A stretch of DNA of 64,000 nt from Endomychus coccineus (Eukaryota > Arthropoda > Insecta > Coleoptera > Endomychidae): contig OY294068.1 in NCBI GenBank assembly GCA_958510875.1, positions 33,956,297-34,020,296 on the forward strand. Reading direction: 5' to 3'. Positions 23,935 through 36,100 of this stretch are shown here, piece after piece (positions within the stretch are counted from its first letter, which is position 1; each line of letters starts with the position of its first letter). The position numbers and the translations under genes were made by a program. The notes under the pieces were generated by a model. It saw nothing but the letters and a program-made list of their open reading frames with translations, made no database searches and was not told where the DNA came from.

Positions 23935-24995
23935 AGGTGTATAGTCCCTGAAAAATAAAACAAATAGCCCCACAATCGAAAATCCCATGTGTCATTAAAC
24001 TGTTCAGACTGATATGTCATTCTCTTATGTTTTGACATCTATTGAAAGCGAACAACCTTGAAGATTTTTGTAAACATGGAAAAAAGTGAATTTCGCGTCT
24101 TGATTAAACATTATTTCTTGCGTGGAAACAAGATTACGTCAACCAAAGCATCGCTTGTTAAGCATTATGGTGATTCTTCACCATCGATTGGAAAGATTCA
24201 CAAGTGGTTTATTGATTTTGGTTGTGGTAGTGTAACTATAAAGGACGCCGAACATTCCAATTGAAGTTGCATCGCCAGAAATCACGGATAAAATCCATGG
24301 CATGATATTGGACGATCGGTGAGTTAAAGTGCACGAGATTACTGAGAACACGGGCATCTCAACCGAACGGGTATGGAACATTTGTGACAACTTCAAAGGA
24401 GTCTTAGGTGATGTTCAAGGGCTATAAAAAGAACTTTTTGCGCCATTTCGTAACCTTGGACGAAACGAGGATCCATCACAACGCACCAGAGACCAAAGAA
24501 CAGTCCAAATAGTGGCCTTGTCCTGCGAATCGAATCCGAAAAGGGCCAAAGTGGGTTTACTGCCTAACAAAGTCATGGCGACAGTTTATATCGATTACCA
24601 TGAAAAAGGCAGAACGATCACCGGCGTATATTATGCAGAACTGTTGGATCGATTCGATGCCGATTTGAAGCGAAAACGGCCGCATTTGGCAAAGGAAAAG
24701 GAGCTCTTCCACCAGGACAACGCACCGGCGCACAGGTATGCAGTGGCAATTGTAAAATTGCATGAATTGCGCTACGAATTGGTTCGTCATCCACCATATT
24801 CTCCAAATTTGGCCCCCTGCGATTTTTATCTATTTCCAAAAATGAAGAAATGGCTCGAAGGGAAGAGATTTTGCTCCAATGATTAGGTCATCGCTGAAAC
24901 AAACGCCCATTTTGAAGGTTTGCCGAAATCGTATTATTTGGAAGGGATCGAAACATTTGAAAAACGTTGGACGACATCTTCAAACATTGCAATTT
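23935..24995 (+). mobile_element. mariner element, decayed copy 1
   Basis: Starts TACGAGGACAAG after TA and shares its leader (TCCCTGAAAAATAAAA) with the second copy at 38313. The transposase is split. The N-terminal HTH is 24058-24264 (FRVLIKHYFLRGNKITSTKA, SSPSIGKIHKWF), and a VTLDET motif in another frame near 24455 gives the first catalytic Asp. The main piece 24512-24886 has HQDNAPAH and YSPNLAPCDFYLF, with exactly 34 residues between the last two Asp (DD34D). Stops and frameshifts make it non-functional. Homology ends near 24995 without a clear right inverted repeat, so it is probably 3' truncated. Confidence 0.88.
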
Positions 24996-26650
24996 CCACG
25001 TAAGTTGCACTGAAATATATATTTATTTTACTGATCTAGCCGTCATGACAATACCAATTCAATATGGAATTTAGTTTCTCGATTAGCACGCATGATATAT
25101 TTGAATAAAAAGATATTTGTACACAAAGATTTATTTTAATACTGCATTTATATAAACATAAATAAATAGTTGATGATTAGGAAAAACAGCTGATATCAGA
25201 TTATCATACATATAGTCACATTTAAACATTATATAATGCTTATGGCACATATTCTGTTCTCCGGCCATATTGTTCGATACAAAACAAGTCAAATACTCAA
25301 ATACCTTAATCGCGTTTCAATAACATTTGAAGTGACATTTTGTAACTAACTGTATACCTATAGTCACTAAGCAAGTTAAAACCCGATAATCGCGATTGTA
25401 TCTCAGCTTATTTGCCACTGAATGTTCTTAAATAAACAATACGGCAATACGTGGTGTACCAATTTTTATACAAAACATATTATTGTAGATACTTATGATA
25501 AATTGATAGCCACAAGTTTTTTTTTAAATGTTAAATACTAGATTGTACTTTAGTGTGGACAATTTCACTTGACTATGAACGAAGTATTGAAGTATTTGCG
25601 TTGATTTTGATTATTTACAACATAAAAGTAGAACCTATATAAATAAAAGTTACACTATATACATTGAACCTCGTTCTACAAACTTAGCAACTATTAAGTA
25701 CCTTATAAATATATTAAAAGTCTATGTACATTTCTATATAAATTTTTGATCTAAATGACATTAAAGTGCAAACACGTTTATCAATAAATATACAACAATG
25801 TGATAATTCTACTTCAGTGAAAGGACACCGGATATTCTTTTTTTTTTGTAAGCTCTCTTCTCAATCTCATTTGTAATTTTAGGAAAGGAGCGATATCAAG
25901 TATATTTAAGAATAATACAAGTCCATTATGAATACAAGTTTTCAGGAATATGAAACCTAAGAGATGTGACAGAGTGAGAGATGATTAAATTATTAGTGGT
26001 CTGTATTTATTATAAAATATCAATAAAAGCTCATTTTCCTTTGAGTGGAATATAATTTTTATCCTTCCAAATCACATTGTAGATTATAGCTATAAAAGCT
26101 TTGGTCCTTCGAGCGAAGGTTGAGAGTAATGAGGAATAGTTGAAGACACTATATGTATGTTTGATTATGTCACTTGGATATAGGTATTATTTTTAGATTC
26201 TGGAAATTTGAACTCATTCATTTTATACGCTAGCAAGTGCAAGCCCGGAGAGACAAAGGTCGTCTTCACTTATTCTACAATATAAAGGAAATGCGGGTGA
26301 CGGTCCATAATTGACATTAATACCAGAATTCAATCTTCAACCTCACTAGCTGTATGTGAATAGGGCCGATGTAGTTTTGACTGAACCTTAGGCATTCATT
26401 ATTTGTGGATAAATTTTTTGCCACATTAAAAAAAAAGAGCCAACGTCGACGGCAGGTAAAATTTTCAAAAGGTCTTGTGCGAAACGCGAGACGATGGCAG
26501 ATCCGAGTAGCTCGACCTAATCACCCTAATGAGGGTGGGTAATACTATATATAGTTACCTTATTTTATTATGAATGAAATAACAAATTTTTGTTTTCTGA
26601 TAAAAGTTAGTTCAAATTATTTCTCGTAGCAGTTTATTTCTAGAATAAGT
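24996..26650. other. Long AT-rich stretch, nothing recognised
   Basis: No frame with family resemblance, no tRNA and no clear inverted repeats. It could be old intergenic sequence or intron. Confidence 0.4.
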
Positions 26651-26659
26651 AGTTTTGAG

Positions 26660-27103
26660 ATGTACAGTGGAAAAGGCAAAAAGTTTCTAGTTTGGCAAAA
26701 TAACAAATTCCATCTTGATCATATCGCGAAATGTGGTAAAATGATCAAAGGCCAATGGATAAACCAAGTGTAAGGCGAAACTATACACAATGGGTAATGA
26801 TGACGTAGTGATAGAGAATCTTTTTCTACAGCACAGCCATTCTACCGAAGAAGATGCTTACAGTAATAGTTCGCAATGCATGTAAAAAAAAACTGGTGAC
26901 AATTTATGTGAGAAACCTTACAAATTAACAAGGAGCGAATTAAGACGATTGGAGGCAAATATATTTGACTAGTTAAGAAACAGTAGTTATATTATGAAAA
27001 TAAGAAAGAACATTCTCCATGGACGTCGTTCTTTATTGCCGGGGTTACCGAAGTCACAACTTGGAAGTAGTGAAAGTGAATCAAATGTTAATTGAATGAT
27101 CTT
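26660..27103 (+). pseudogene. FLYWCH/MULE N-terminal remnant
   Basis: Plus-strand fragments in order: KFLVWQNNKFHLDHIAKCGK (from about 26690), then a frame change to MGNDDVVIENLFLQHSHSTE (26790 on), then after a TAA at 26881 PYKLTRSELRRLEANIFD and IRKNILHGRRSLLPGLPKSQ to a stop near 27103. A zinc-finger-like start, an HSH pair and a basic R-rich block ending in LPxLPKS resemble the FLYWCH region plus linker of insect MULE proteins, and the block is echoed at 46.7 kb. The assignment is by pattern; the domain is clearly inactive. Confidence 0.4.
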
Positions 27104-27140
27104 AATTAAAAACTAATAAAAACGAAAGCTTTTGTCTCTA

Positions 27141-27163
27141 AAATAATAATAATAATAATAATA
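27141..27163. repeat. (AAT)n microsatellite
   Basis: Seven consecutive AAT/ATA triplets. Confidence 0.85.
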
Positions 27164-27885
27164 TAGCTCTGTCTTCATTCTCAACCGATCTGAAATTTCT
27201 ATGCGACTTGGAAACTCTATTTCTGGATAGTACATCTCAATGTAACCATAAGATTTTTTACAATTTATAATTCATGGTATGAAAAATGGGCATTATATTC
27301 TGCTTGTATAATATCTCCTGCCGAATGAGCAAAAATCTACCTACTTAAACCTTTTTCAAATTATACTTAATATTTGTGAGGGAAGAGGAAAACGGCCACT
27401 CTAAATTTCAAACCATCAGCTATATACAATTCTGCCTGCGAAGTTTTGATTGAGAATAAAACTGACGTCGGCAAATGGCTACAACATACATTTAGTTAAT
27501 CTTCTTTAAGTCCGCGCAATTCGGTGTTCCGTCGAGCAACTCGGTGCTTATGTTTGGGGCCGTCGACAAATTCCGAAGAAAAGAAGGAAACAGAGTTGAT
27601 CGGAATATAATTATTTTTGACAATTAGAAACAAACAATTATCTTATAATCGGTATTTCCAAGTATTTCCTTTCATGAACTCTAGCATTCGAACAAAAAAT
27701 TTGTAAAAAAAAATCCGCGCTATAAGTTTGTGGAGGTAGTTCATGGTGGGATGCGGTAGGCAGCTGCTTGGTCCTAAATCCGACCCTGTTTGTGGTATGG
27801 TATGATCTATTAAGGGATGTATAATGGTAAATTTAACGTTGGGAAACATGCCGATTGCAGTAAATATAATAGCGTAGCATATAGT
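27164..27885. other. Nothing recognised
   Basis: No supported exon or repeat. Confidence 0.4.
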
Positions 27886-29536
27886 ATTACGTTAAGAATG
27901 ATATGACCTCAGACATGGTTACTTTTGCAACCAATTGATTTCAACAATTCCCCTAATTATCTTCGTCAAACCGGGTATATGTTATTTCAGCAGTTGGCAA
28001 CATATTACAGAGTTGCCGATATAAATTGTACATTTCTTGATTTGACTTGACATTTGATATATTTGTTGTTTGTGAATCTGAATTTTAATAGAATTCAACT
28101 TCAAAAGTACAGAAATAATTCTTCCCAGGACTTCAATTCTACGTACAGCTGTGCAAATTGCAAAACCTAAATTTCAGTGTAGTAAACTGAAAAATAAATG
28201 TGCAAACGTCTATTGTTTATCTCGACGGGATATGAATCGGTCATTCCTTGCAAGATTCTAGCACTAAAACTGTGAAAACGATAAATGTTGGTGGTGAAGC
28301 AATGTGTATCGTATTTCATACTGGTTGTACAGCAAGTTTTAGCCTAGTGCAGACTAATATTTTCTTCAAAAACAAAAGAAGTCTATAGTCATGATCAAAT
28401 GTATCAAAACAACTTAATTGTTTGAATTTCAACCTTTAGTGAATTTAGAAGAATCACCACCATCGTTGTAGATACTGAATAATCTGTCAACAAGGACTCT
28501 AAAGAAATGTGTATGTGGAAAGAGACTAGGTATATCAACATCAGAAATATGGGTGAAGACTGTTTGAAATACAGATAAAGTGAATAATTCTGTTTTATTG
28601 TTAATGTGAATTGTTTAAAGACATTGGAGTAATATTCATTATTTTGATGTGCTAGTGCAATAGCCTCAACTTTAAACAGCAATTTTAATACTCACTTTAA
28701 AGCTATATGCTTCCTCTTCTGAAGGTACATTTTTATACCTGTATTTGAAACTATTAGCTACCAGAAATTTTATTTCTTATATCGTTTATGAGCCTCTTGT
28801 AAAATATATGAAGATGTAACCGAAATGAATGTTGTCAAGGATATTTTCTTTTAACTATTCAATTTTCGCTCAACTAATGATTGATGAATGTGGTGCTATC
28901 AAAGTAAGTAAGTTCTTTATTTCATAGTATGTTGAACAAAATTTACCACTAGCAATATCATTAGTTTATAAGAATGCAACAGAAAATTAAATTCACTTCC
29001 ATATGATCCAAGATAAGTAATATGAAAGATAATCTTCCAACTTGTATAGCTCCAGAAACGGATTCTAATTTGAATATTTGTTGAAATAATATTCATCCTA
29101 CTGAATTTGTGTTACTGAAATAATGGAAAGTAGATTTGGAAATCGCGTATTGATTTGAATATTTTGATAATCGGATATTTTTAGTTTCCATAAATGCTTA
29201 GTTTAAGATCACAATATGCATCAATAATATTGACTTGAAGCTGAAAGTAAATTTTCCATATCTTTATCTAAATCTTCCGGGTGGAAGTAGGAACAGTATG
29301 TAGGTTAGGTACATACTTTATTTTCTTCAAACATTTAGTAAACACCAACAGTTTGTTAATTAAATTTAAGATTATAAATTATTTATTTTATTCGATATAA
29401 TAAGTAACTCCTAATTTTGTTTGTAGATAGTTCATTGAATCAAATAGTTAGTTGTATTCAAAAACATTGAAAACCTGCTCAATCTGACAACAATGGCTGA
29501 TCTTGATTCGTGACGTCATATCATTCTTAACGTAAA
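27886..29536. mobile_element. Candidate 1.65-kb element with 20-bp inverted ends
   Basis: TACGTTAAGAATGATATGAC at about 27889-27908 is matched exactly by its complement at about 29514-29533, with similarity running a few bases further inward (CTCA/GTCA). The interior is AT-rich with no transposase. Two such perfect 20-mers in inverted orientation are unlikely by chance, but a target duplication is not obvious. Confidence 0.5.
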
Positions 29537-30138
29537 TAAACCACAGCTGATTTGAAAATATCATCGCTTTAAAAATATTCCAGTCTATTATTGTTCACCT
29601 ATTTATACGATCATAAATTGTACCATGGCATGGAGTATGTTACTTCATTGAGAGGAAAAATATTGCTCAGAAGCGTTCCATAGCATTCTATCAAAACTAT
29701 TATTGTTCATGATATCTATCAGTTATTGCTTGAAACTATTCTTGGTTTCTAATACAAAGCTATAGTTCCAGTTGTCTGTGAATAATTCTAATTGTTAAAA
29801 TGTCCTTTTATGAGAAAAAGAAAGACCTAGTAATATGCTCCAAATCTATAATGAGGGATAGATGCAAACTTGCCAGTTCGATTTTGAAATTTCGTAAACA
29901 TACAGAATTCCTCTTGCAAAAACGTTAAGCAAGAGCATGAAAAAAAGTATCCAGAAATAGAACTAGTTGATAAATTGGTTGTAATACATCTCAAACTACT
30001 TATCAAAGTGTTCAGAAAATTCCATCTCAAAAATGTCTTTTCTGCTTTGAATGCAAACTGGAGGACATATTTGATCATATTCCTACGTGTTGTAGAAATT
30101 CAGTCGAATGAAATTACATTCATGTATCTTTCCTAGGT
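29537..30138. other. Downstream of the Wnt gene, nothing recognised
   Basis: Contains the presumed 3' UTR of the minus-strand Wnt gene at its right end. Confidence 0.35.
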
Positions 30139-33100
30139 CTAATTGCAAACATGTTCTTCCTTCCGATATTTACAGACTTCACAAACAACATTACAACACC
30201 ACACAAAGTTGCATCTGCACTTTTCCTCCACTTCTCGTACCCTGGTTTGATAGCCTCTTCCGCAACACAACAGGCGACATCCGTCAATGCCTTGACTTGT
30301 ACGATTGCAAAGCCTTCCTCGTGTACCGAGCACGGTCAATCTAGAAAAAAGCTCTTGTTAATGTCATTCAATAAGAATACGAACTAGATAAATTTTTCTA
30401 AATATCGATGAGGATAATTATTTCACTATAAACACGTATTCAAAAATTCACACCTCTATTAATATAATAAGATTATACAATTTTAATTCTGGTATTAGTA
30501 AAGATACATCTACTAGCACTTGTTGTTTTTGAATTGTACGTTACAGGATCTACAATCAGTTGAAATGGTATATTATATCTTAACCTCTAACAGGACCGTG
30601 CTAAGATATTCGGCGCGCGTGGAATACTAAAAATAATGCGCCCCTGTTCATAAAGAAATACACGAGATGAATAGCTCAAGGGGGTCATAGTTATACAAAA
30701 ATGTCAGAACTAGAAAGAGTCAATTTATTACCATTACACTAAACAAAAACACAAGATAAGATTTATACAAAATTAAACAAAAACTATATGAGTAAACAAA
30801 CTTCATAGTAAACAAGAAACAAAAGTAACGTGTACATTTATTTTCCTAGCTTTTTCTTTCGCAAATTGATTAATAATCACACGTATTCAGGTTAGCAAAT
30901 TAATATTTAATTTCAGTGCTGAAAAAGATTTTTTGCCGCAAACCGAACCAAAAACGAACATATCTCATTGGTATACTATAGTATAAGTAAGTACTCGGGG
31001 AAATTCTAAGAAGTTATTTGGAATAGTAGACTTTCGCGGATAGCTAATCTTGTGAATTTTTGGATTCCGGATGGAAAATTTTCGCTGATAGAAGTTTGGG
31101 GCTCGGGCTAGGATTTTGGTATTTTCGAAAAGGATTTGATGATTATTGTCAAATTTATGTTCCGAAAGTGCAGATCTACTGGTGTCGCGAAGCTTTGTAC
31201 AGCGCTCATGTTCTTTCACACGAGTAGCTACTGTACGACCTGTTTCACCAATGTAGACTTTACCGCAAGAACAGGGACTGCTATAATAAACACCTTCTAA
31301 ATGAAGAGGGGAAGGGGATCTTTGATAGGAATGTAAAACTGAGAAAGTTTTGGAAATGTGGAAAACCGAGTAGAAATGTTTTTTAAGGATTTCGGAAATT
31401 CGATGTGTTATATTTTCAATATATGGAAGATAGACAGTCGGGACACTATTTCCACAAACATCCATTTGGAGGTAGTGGAAGTTAAAGATCATCAAGGACC
31501 GGGCTTTCAACTGTTTGATCAAGTAAAGGAGGAACAGTGAAACTAGGTACTTACGTATCATTTTTCTCACAATAATCCGGCGAATCATCTAAATATACAA
31601 GATCCATCCTGGTTGGTTTCTTCAAATCTCGACTAATAGCTTTGAGTTTCTTTCTTTTTCTGTCAACGAATTTAACATGAGTAGCACCTTCATATCGTTG
31701 CACAAGTGCTTCTGCAACTTGACGGAGTCCAGGCAGCCGTCTCCAACATATTTGCATACTGCATGATCCGGACACTCCGTGACATTTACAAGTACGTTGC
31801 ATTCTAGAACGGACCGCCTGAAATCAATTAAAAATTTTCTGTTAACACAATTTCCAGAATTTTGGATTTTCTCAATTCAATTTCTTATGATATACTTTGA
31901 CTTTACAAGAGGAAACCCTATAATGTTCGGAGCACATCGTGTGAGCCAGCGTTGGAATGTTCGGAGAGGAGAAAGGCATTCGAATTTTTCTCGAAGGTTT
32001 GGAGGTTATATGCACAGAGGAAAACCTAACTAGGGAAAGAGTTCCACAGCTTTGCCGTTCGATAGAGAAATTAAGTCTGGTAGAAAGAACATCGGCAGGT
32101 CTCGAGCTTGACAATGAAGAAGTGACTAGGTTGAGCTCGTTTAGTCCGTCGCTCCTTCGTTAAAAAATGAGGGCTACGACCGAACATGCTCTACTGGTTG
32201 TACCTACAACATGCTGGTTAAACATGCAATAATATAAGCCTCTTTGGTATGGTGACCTAAAACAAAACAAAGAGGGATCATGACAAAACTGATCAAGGTC
32301 CAGAGACTTGCATGTCTTGGGATCACACGGGTCATGAAATCTACGCCCACTGCAGCAATGGAGACACCACTGCGATTACCTCCCCTCCAATTGGTAATCC
32401 AAGAGAGGCAAGGCTTGGTGCTTCCAGAATACAAAATACACTGGAGAGTGTTCAAATTGGGCCAAGACAAATGAGTATCCTAAAAATCGTGACCAGGGAC
32501 GTGTTCGGCATGAGAACAGATCACGTTCCAAAGCGATACTCTTTTAACAACACATTCAGGGTATCAATACCAGAAAGGACTGAATGGGAACATACAAACC
32601 TGAGCGACATTCTACAGGGAAAGATCTGTTATACAGACGGGTCTAAGACTGAAAAAGGTGCAGGTGCAGGAGTATACTCAAGAAACCCAAAGACTGGCTT
32701 GAACTATTCATTGGGTAAACACACCTATGTCTTTCAAGCAGAGGTATATCTAATTCTCCAATGTGTGAAGATAAACAATCGCAGAGCCATCGACGATGAG
32801 CAGATCCACATATTGACAGACAGTCAGGCTACACTTAAGGCAATGAGAAGTCAGGAAGTGACATCCCGTCTGGTATGAACATGCAAAAAAGAACTTGAAA
32901 TACTGGCAGACCGAAACCGCCTTAAGCTGTTTTGGGTGCCGGGACATCAGGGAATGACAGGCAATTCATTCGTCATTGGGTTAGTAACGCACTTGTTACA
33001 TCATAGTCATTATTTCACAGGAGGCCATCAATTAAATCTAAAGAACTTGTCAAGTAAGCTCTTGGGTTTGTTCTGTTTACATATAAATTCAGATAATCAA

Positions 33101-36100
33101 AATCTAATATTGTTTATCATAATTTATTATTTATTATATTATTTTATCTAACTATCAGAAAATGCCGTTCACAAATGAAGAAGCTTACGATATGTTGGAA
33201 ATATTTTCCAGTGTTTCGAAAATGGAACATAAGCATCCCGGTAATACAGTATCCTAATAGGAGGCATTATTCCAAAAGAGTTTTCCTGCGCCTAATTCGA
33301 CGTCTGCAGCAGCACTAAATATTAAATTTTCAATTGCGCCCCCTTCCGGCAAAATGCGGAACATAAAAAAAATAATTTCCAGGATTTTCTCATAGTCACT
33401 TTGATAATGAATTTTTTTCCCACACTTCTATTCCCAGTAGTTTCTGAGATATGGCCGAGAGCCGCCCTTAACTGATCACACTGTATATATAAAAATAACT
33501 TTGAAGTGTAATAACTTCCTTTGAATTTTTTGCTCATAATTTTGTATGAAGGAAATCATCAATTAATAGAAGGAATACTCACCCTTCGACCTGCTTCGTT
33601 GTTATGAACATTCATTAGCCCAGTGGCATTATTTATATCTTCTCTCGCGTCGAGAAAGTCTCTGCTAAACGTTTCGCCATATTTAATATCTTCAGAACAT
33701 CCTCCCCATTTCCAGCTCTGTGACTTCTTCTTTCTTATTCTTGTATCACAAGAACAATGGGGTAATTCTCCCTTGGAACAGGCTCTTGTAACTGTATATG
33801 TCACACTCGCTGCAGAAACTGCAGATAGATACGCGACTTCACGACTTCCTGTTAAATTTTTTGTATCAGAATTTCAGTTTTTTTCCTATTATAAATGGAT
33901 GAAATGTTGAGAATTGTTGCAATTCAACGTACAAAACTTTTCTTTTGTAAATCACTACATTTTACATAAAAAGTATCTTCAATTTACAAAATTTATTATC
34001 TAAAAGGAACTAGCATAGAGTGGAGATTTTTCCTCAACATTTATCACTACTGGAGATTTCTTCATTAATTGAAATACTAATATTATAAACATAAATAAAA
34101 TAACTATTAAAGTTTGATTTTCACTTATCAAATAAATATGGTATTACAAAGTACTGTATATTGTTATAAAAATTGTCGACTCACTTATAGACACAACATT
34201 CCCAAATGTGAGTTCTTTCTCAGGAAATGATGTACAATTCCACCTACTGTATCTAAATTGATATTGGCATTCTTCTATGGCTAACCTGGCACCGTTTCCC
34301 AAAACCTGAAAGAGAAAAATTTACATTCTCTTCAAGAAAACGAGTAGCTTCATTATATTCATGATGGAATGACGAAATTCATAATTGCGAAGAACGAAGG
34401 GTAAGTTCCTATTTTTCAATCAAAATTTAACAGAAGTAAAAGTTCCACTTCAAAGGTGATGTGGATATTTGGATATGCACAATTAATTCATATGGTTAAG
34501 GAAGGAAAAACATTTCTATGGGACGCCGTTTTGATTCTTAATAGCATAGAAAATTCCAAAAAAACAATTGCTCAGAAAAAAGTTTGTAAAAATAAATTAC
34601 AATTACATTACTTTCTAATTGTAATTCAATGAATTAAAATCATAGAAAGATAAAATTTAAATTTTGGAAGAATGCTCCTCCTTGATGAAATTTCAATTAT
34701 TTAATGGTATGATAAATTCATAGAATTTGAATTTCGTGGCAATATAATTATGTAATAATATAAATTATGTACATAAGTCTGATTCTTAAATATGAATTCT
34801 TGATAAATATATCTATGGGTTCCACAAAACTTGTTCATTTAATTCAGTATTAATGCTGACAAATTGTTTCACTATACTGTGGCATTCTCAGAGCTAGGAG
34901 AGAAAAATTGAAGCGAAATCCAAAATTATTTTCTTGAATATTAGAAATCAATATAAATTTATACCACCATGGATAAAAATTCTAAACATAAGAGATAATT
35001 GCTCAAAATATTTTATATTCTCTGATCTCCCCTGGTTTTATCTCTTTTTGTTAAGTTTTCAGTTTTTTTATAAAAATATATATGCTCACGTACATATATA
35101 AAAATAGTTTAAAAAATATATTGTTAACATTTATTCATAGTTTGAGAATATGCATGAATAATAAAACAGTACTAAAAATTTAAAAAATCAGTGTGGAGTA
35201 ACTTTGATAGAGGGAGGGGACAAGACTTCGTGATAACGTGTGATATGGGGAGGGTTAAAAATAGCTGGACAAACGTGTTGACCCATTATTAATTGAATCA
35301 GGGATCTATAATGTTTTTTTGCGAAACTCTGATATGTGAAATGCTTATACCTACATCCACTTATTGTTTATAATTTGAGGCAATATTTCAAATACGCTTA
35401 TGACCAAATTCAATTCGTGAATAGTAAACTTTCACGGATAGCTAATCTTGAAAATTCTTGGCTTCCGGTCTCCATAGGGCGACTTGATGCCGACGTTTCG
35501 CAATTGTTACCTGGCAAAAATTTTCAATGGACTTACTATTGTTAATTGATTTTTGTATATCCTACACTTATTTTCTGTATGATGGCAAGTCTTCTAACAG
35601 TTCTCGGAAGCTGCCATGGGTTCCCCACTTTCTCCGGTCATAGGTAATATCTTCATGGAAACTTTTGAGGAAGATCCTATTGACTCATCTGTTCATAAGC
35701 CGAAATGTTGGCTTAGATATGTCGACGACACTTTTTTTATTTGGCAACATGGTCGCGAAAATCTTGTTAACTTCCTCAATCATTTAATTCATTAGGTACA
35801 TAACAATCTCTTCATCATGAAAGGTGATAGTAACTGTGGGGGATGGCTCCCCCTGCCCACCCGTTGCTAGACTTTAGACATGTCGCATAGGGCCCTCTCC
35901 TACTTTCAGCAGCACGCCAACTGCCCGGTAGAGATCAACTCCTTTATTAGAAAGGAGACGATCTTTCTCTGCCTACTTGTGTTCGTCTCATTTTAACAGC
36001 TTTCGTTTGAACAGTAGCCGTCGGCCTCGTATCATCGGCCTAACTCATATCATTGCCTAGGCCGCGAATCAACCACCAGAAACCTGGATTAAAAAGCACA

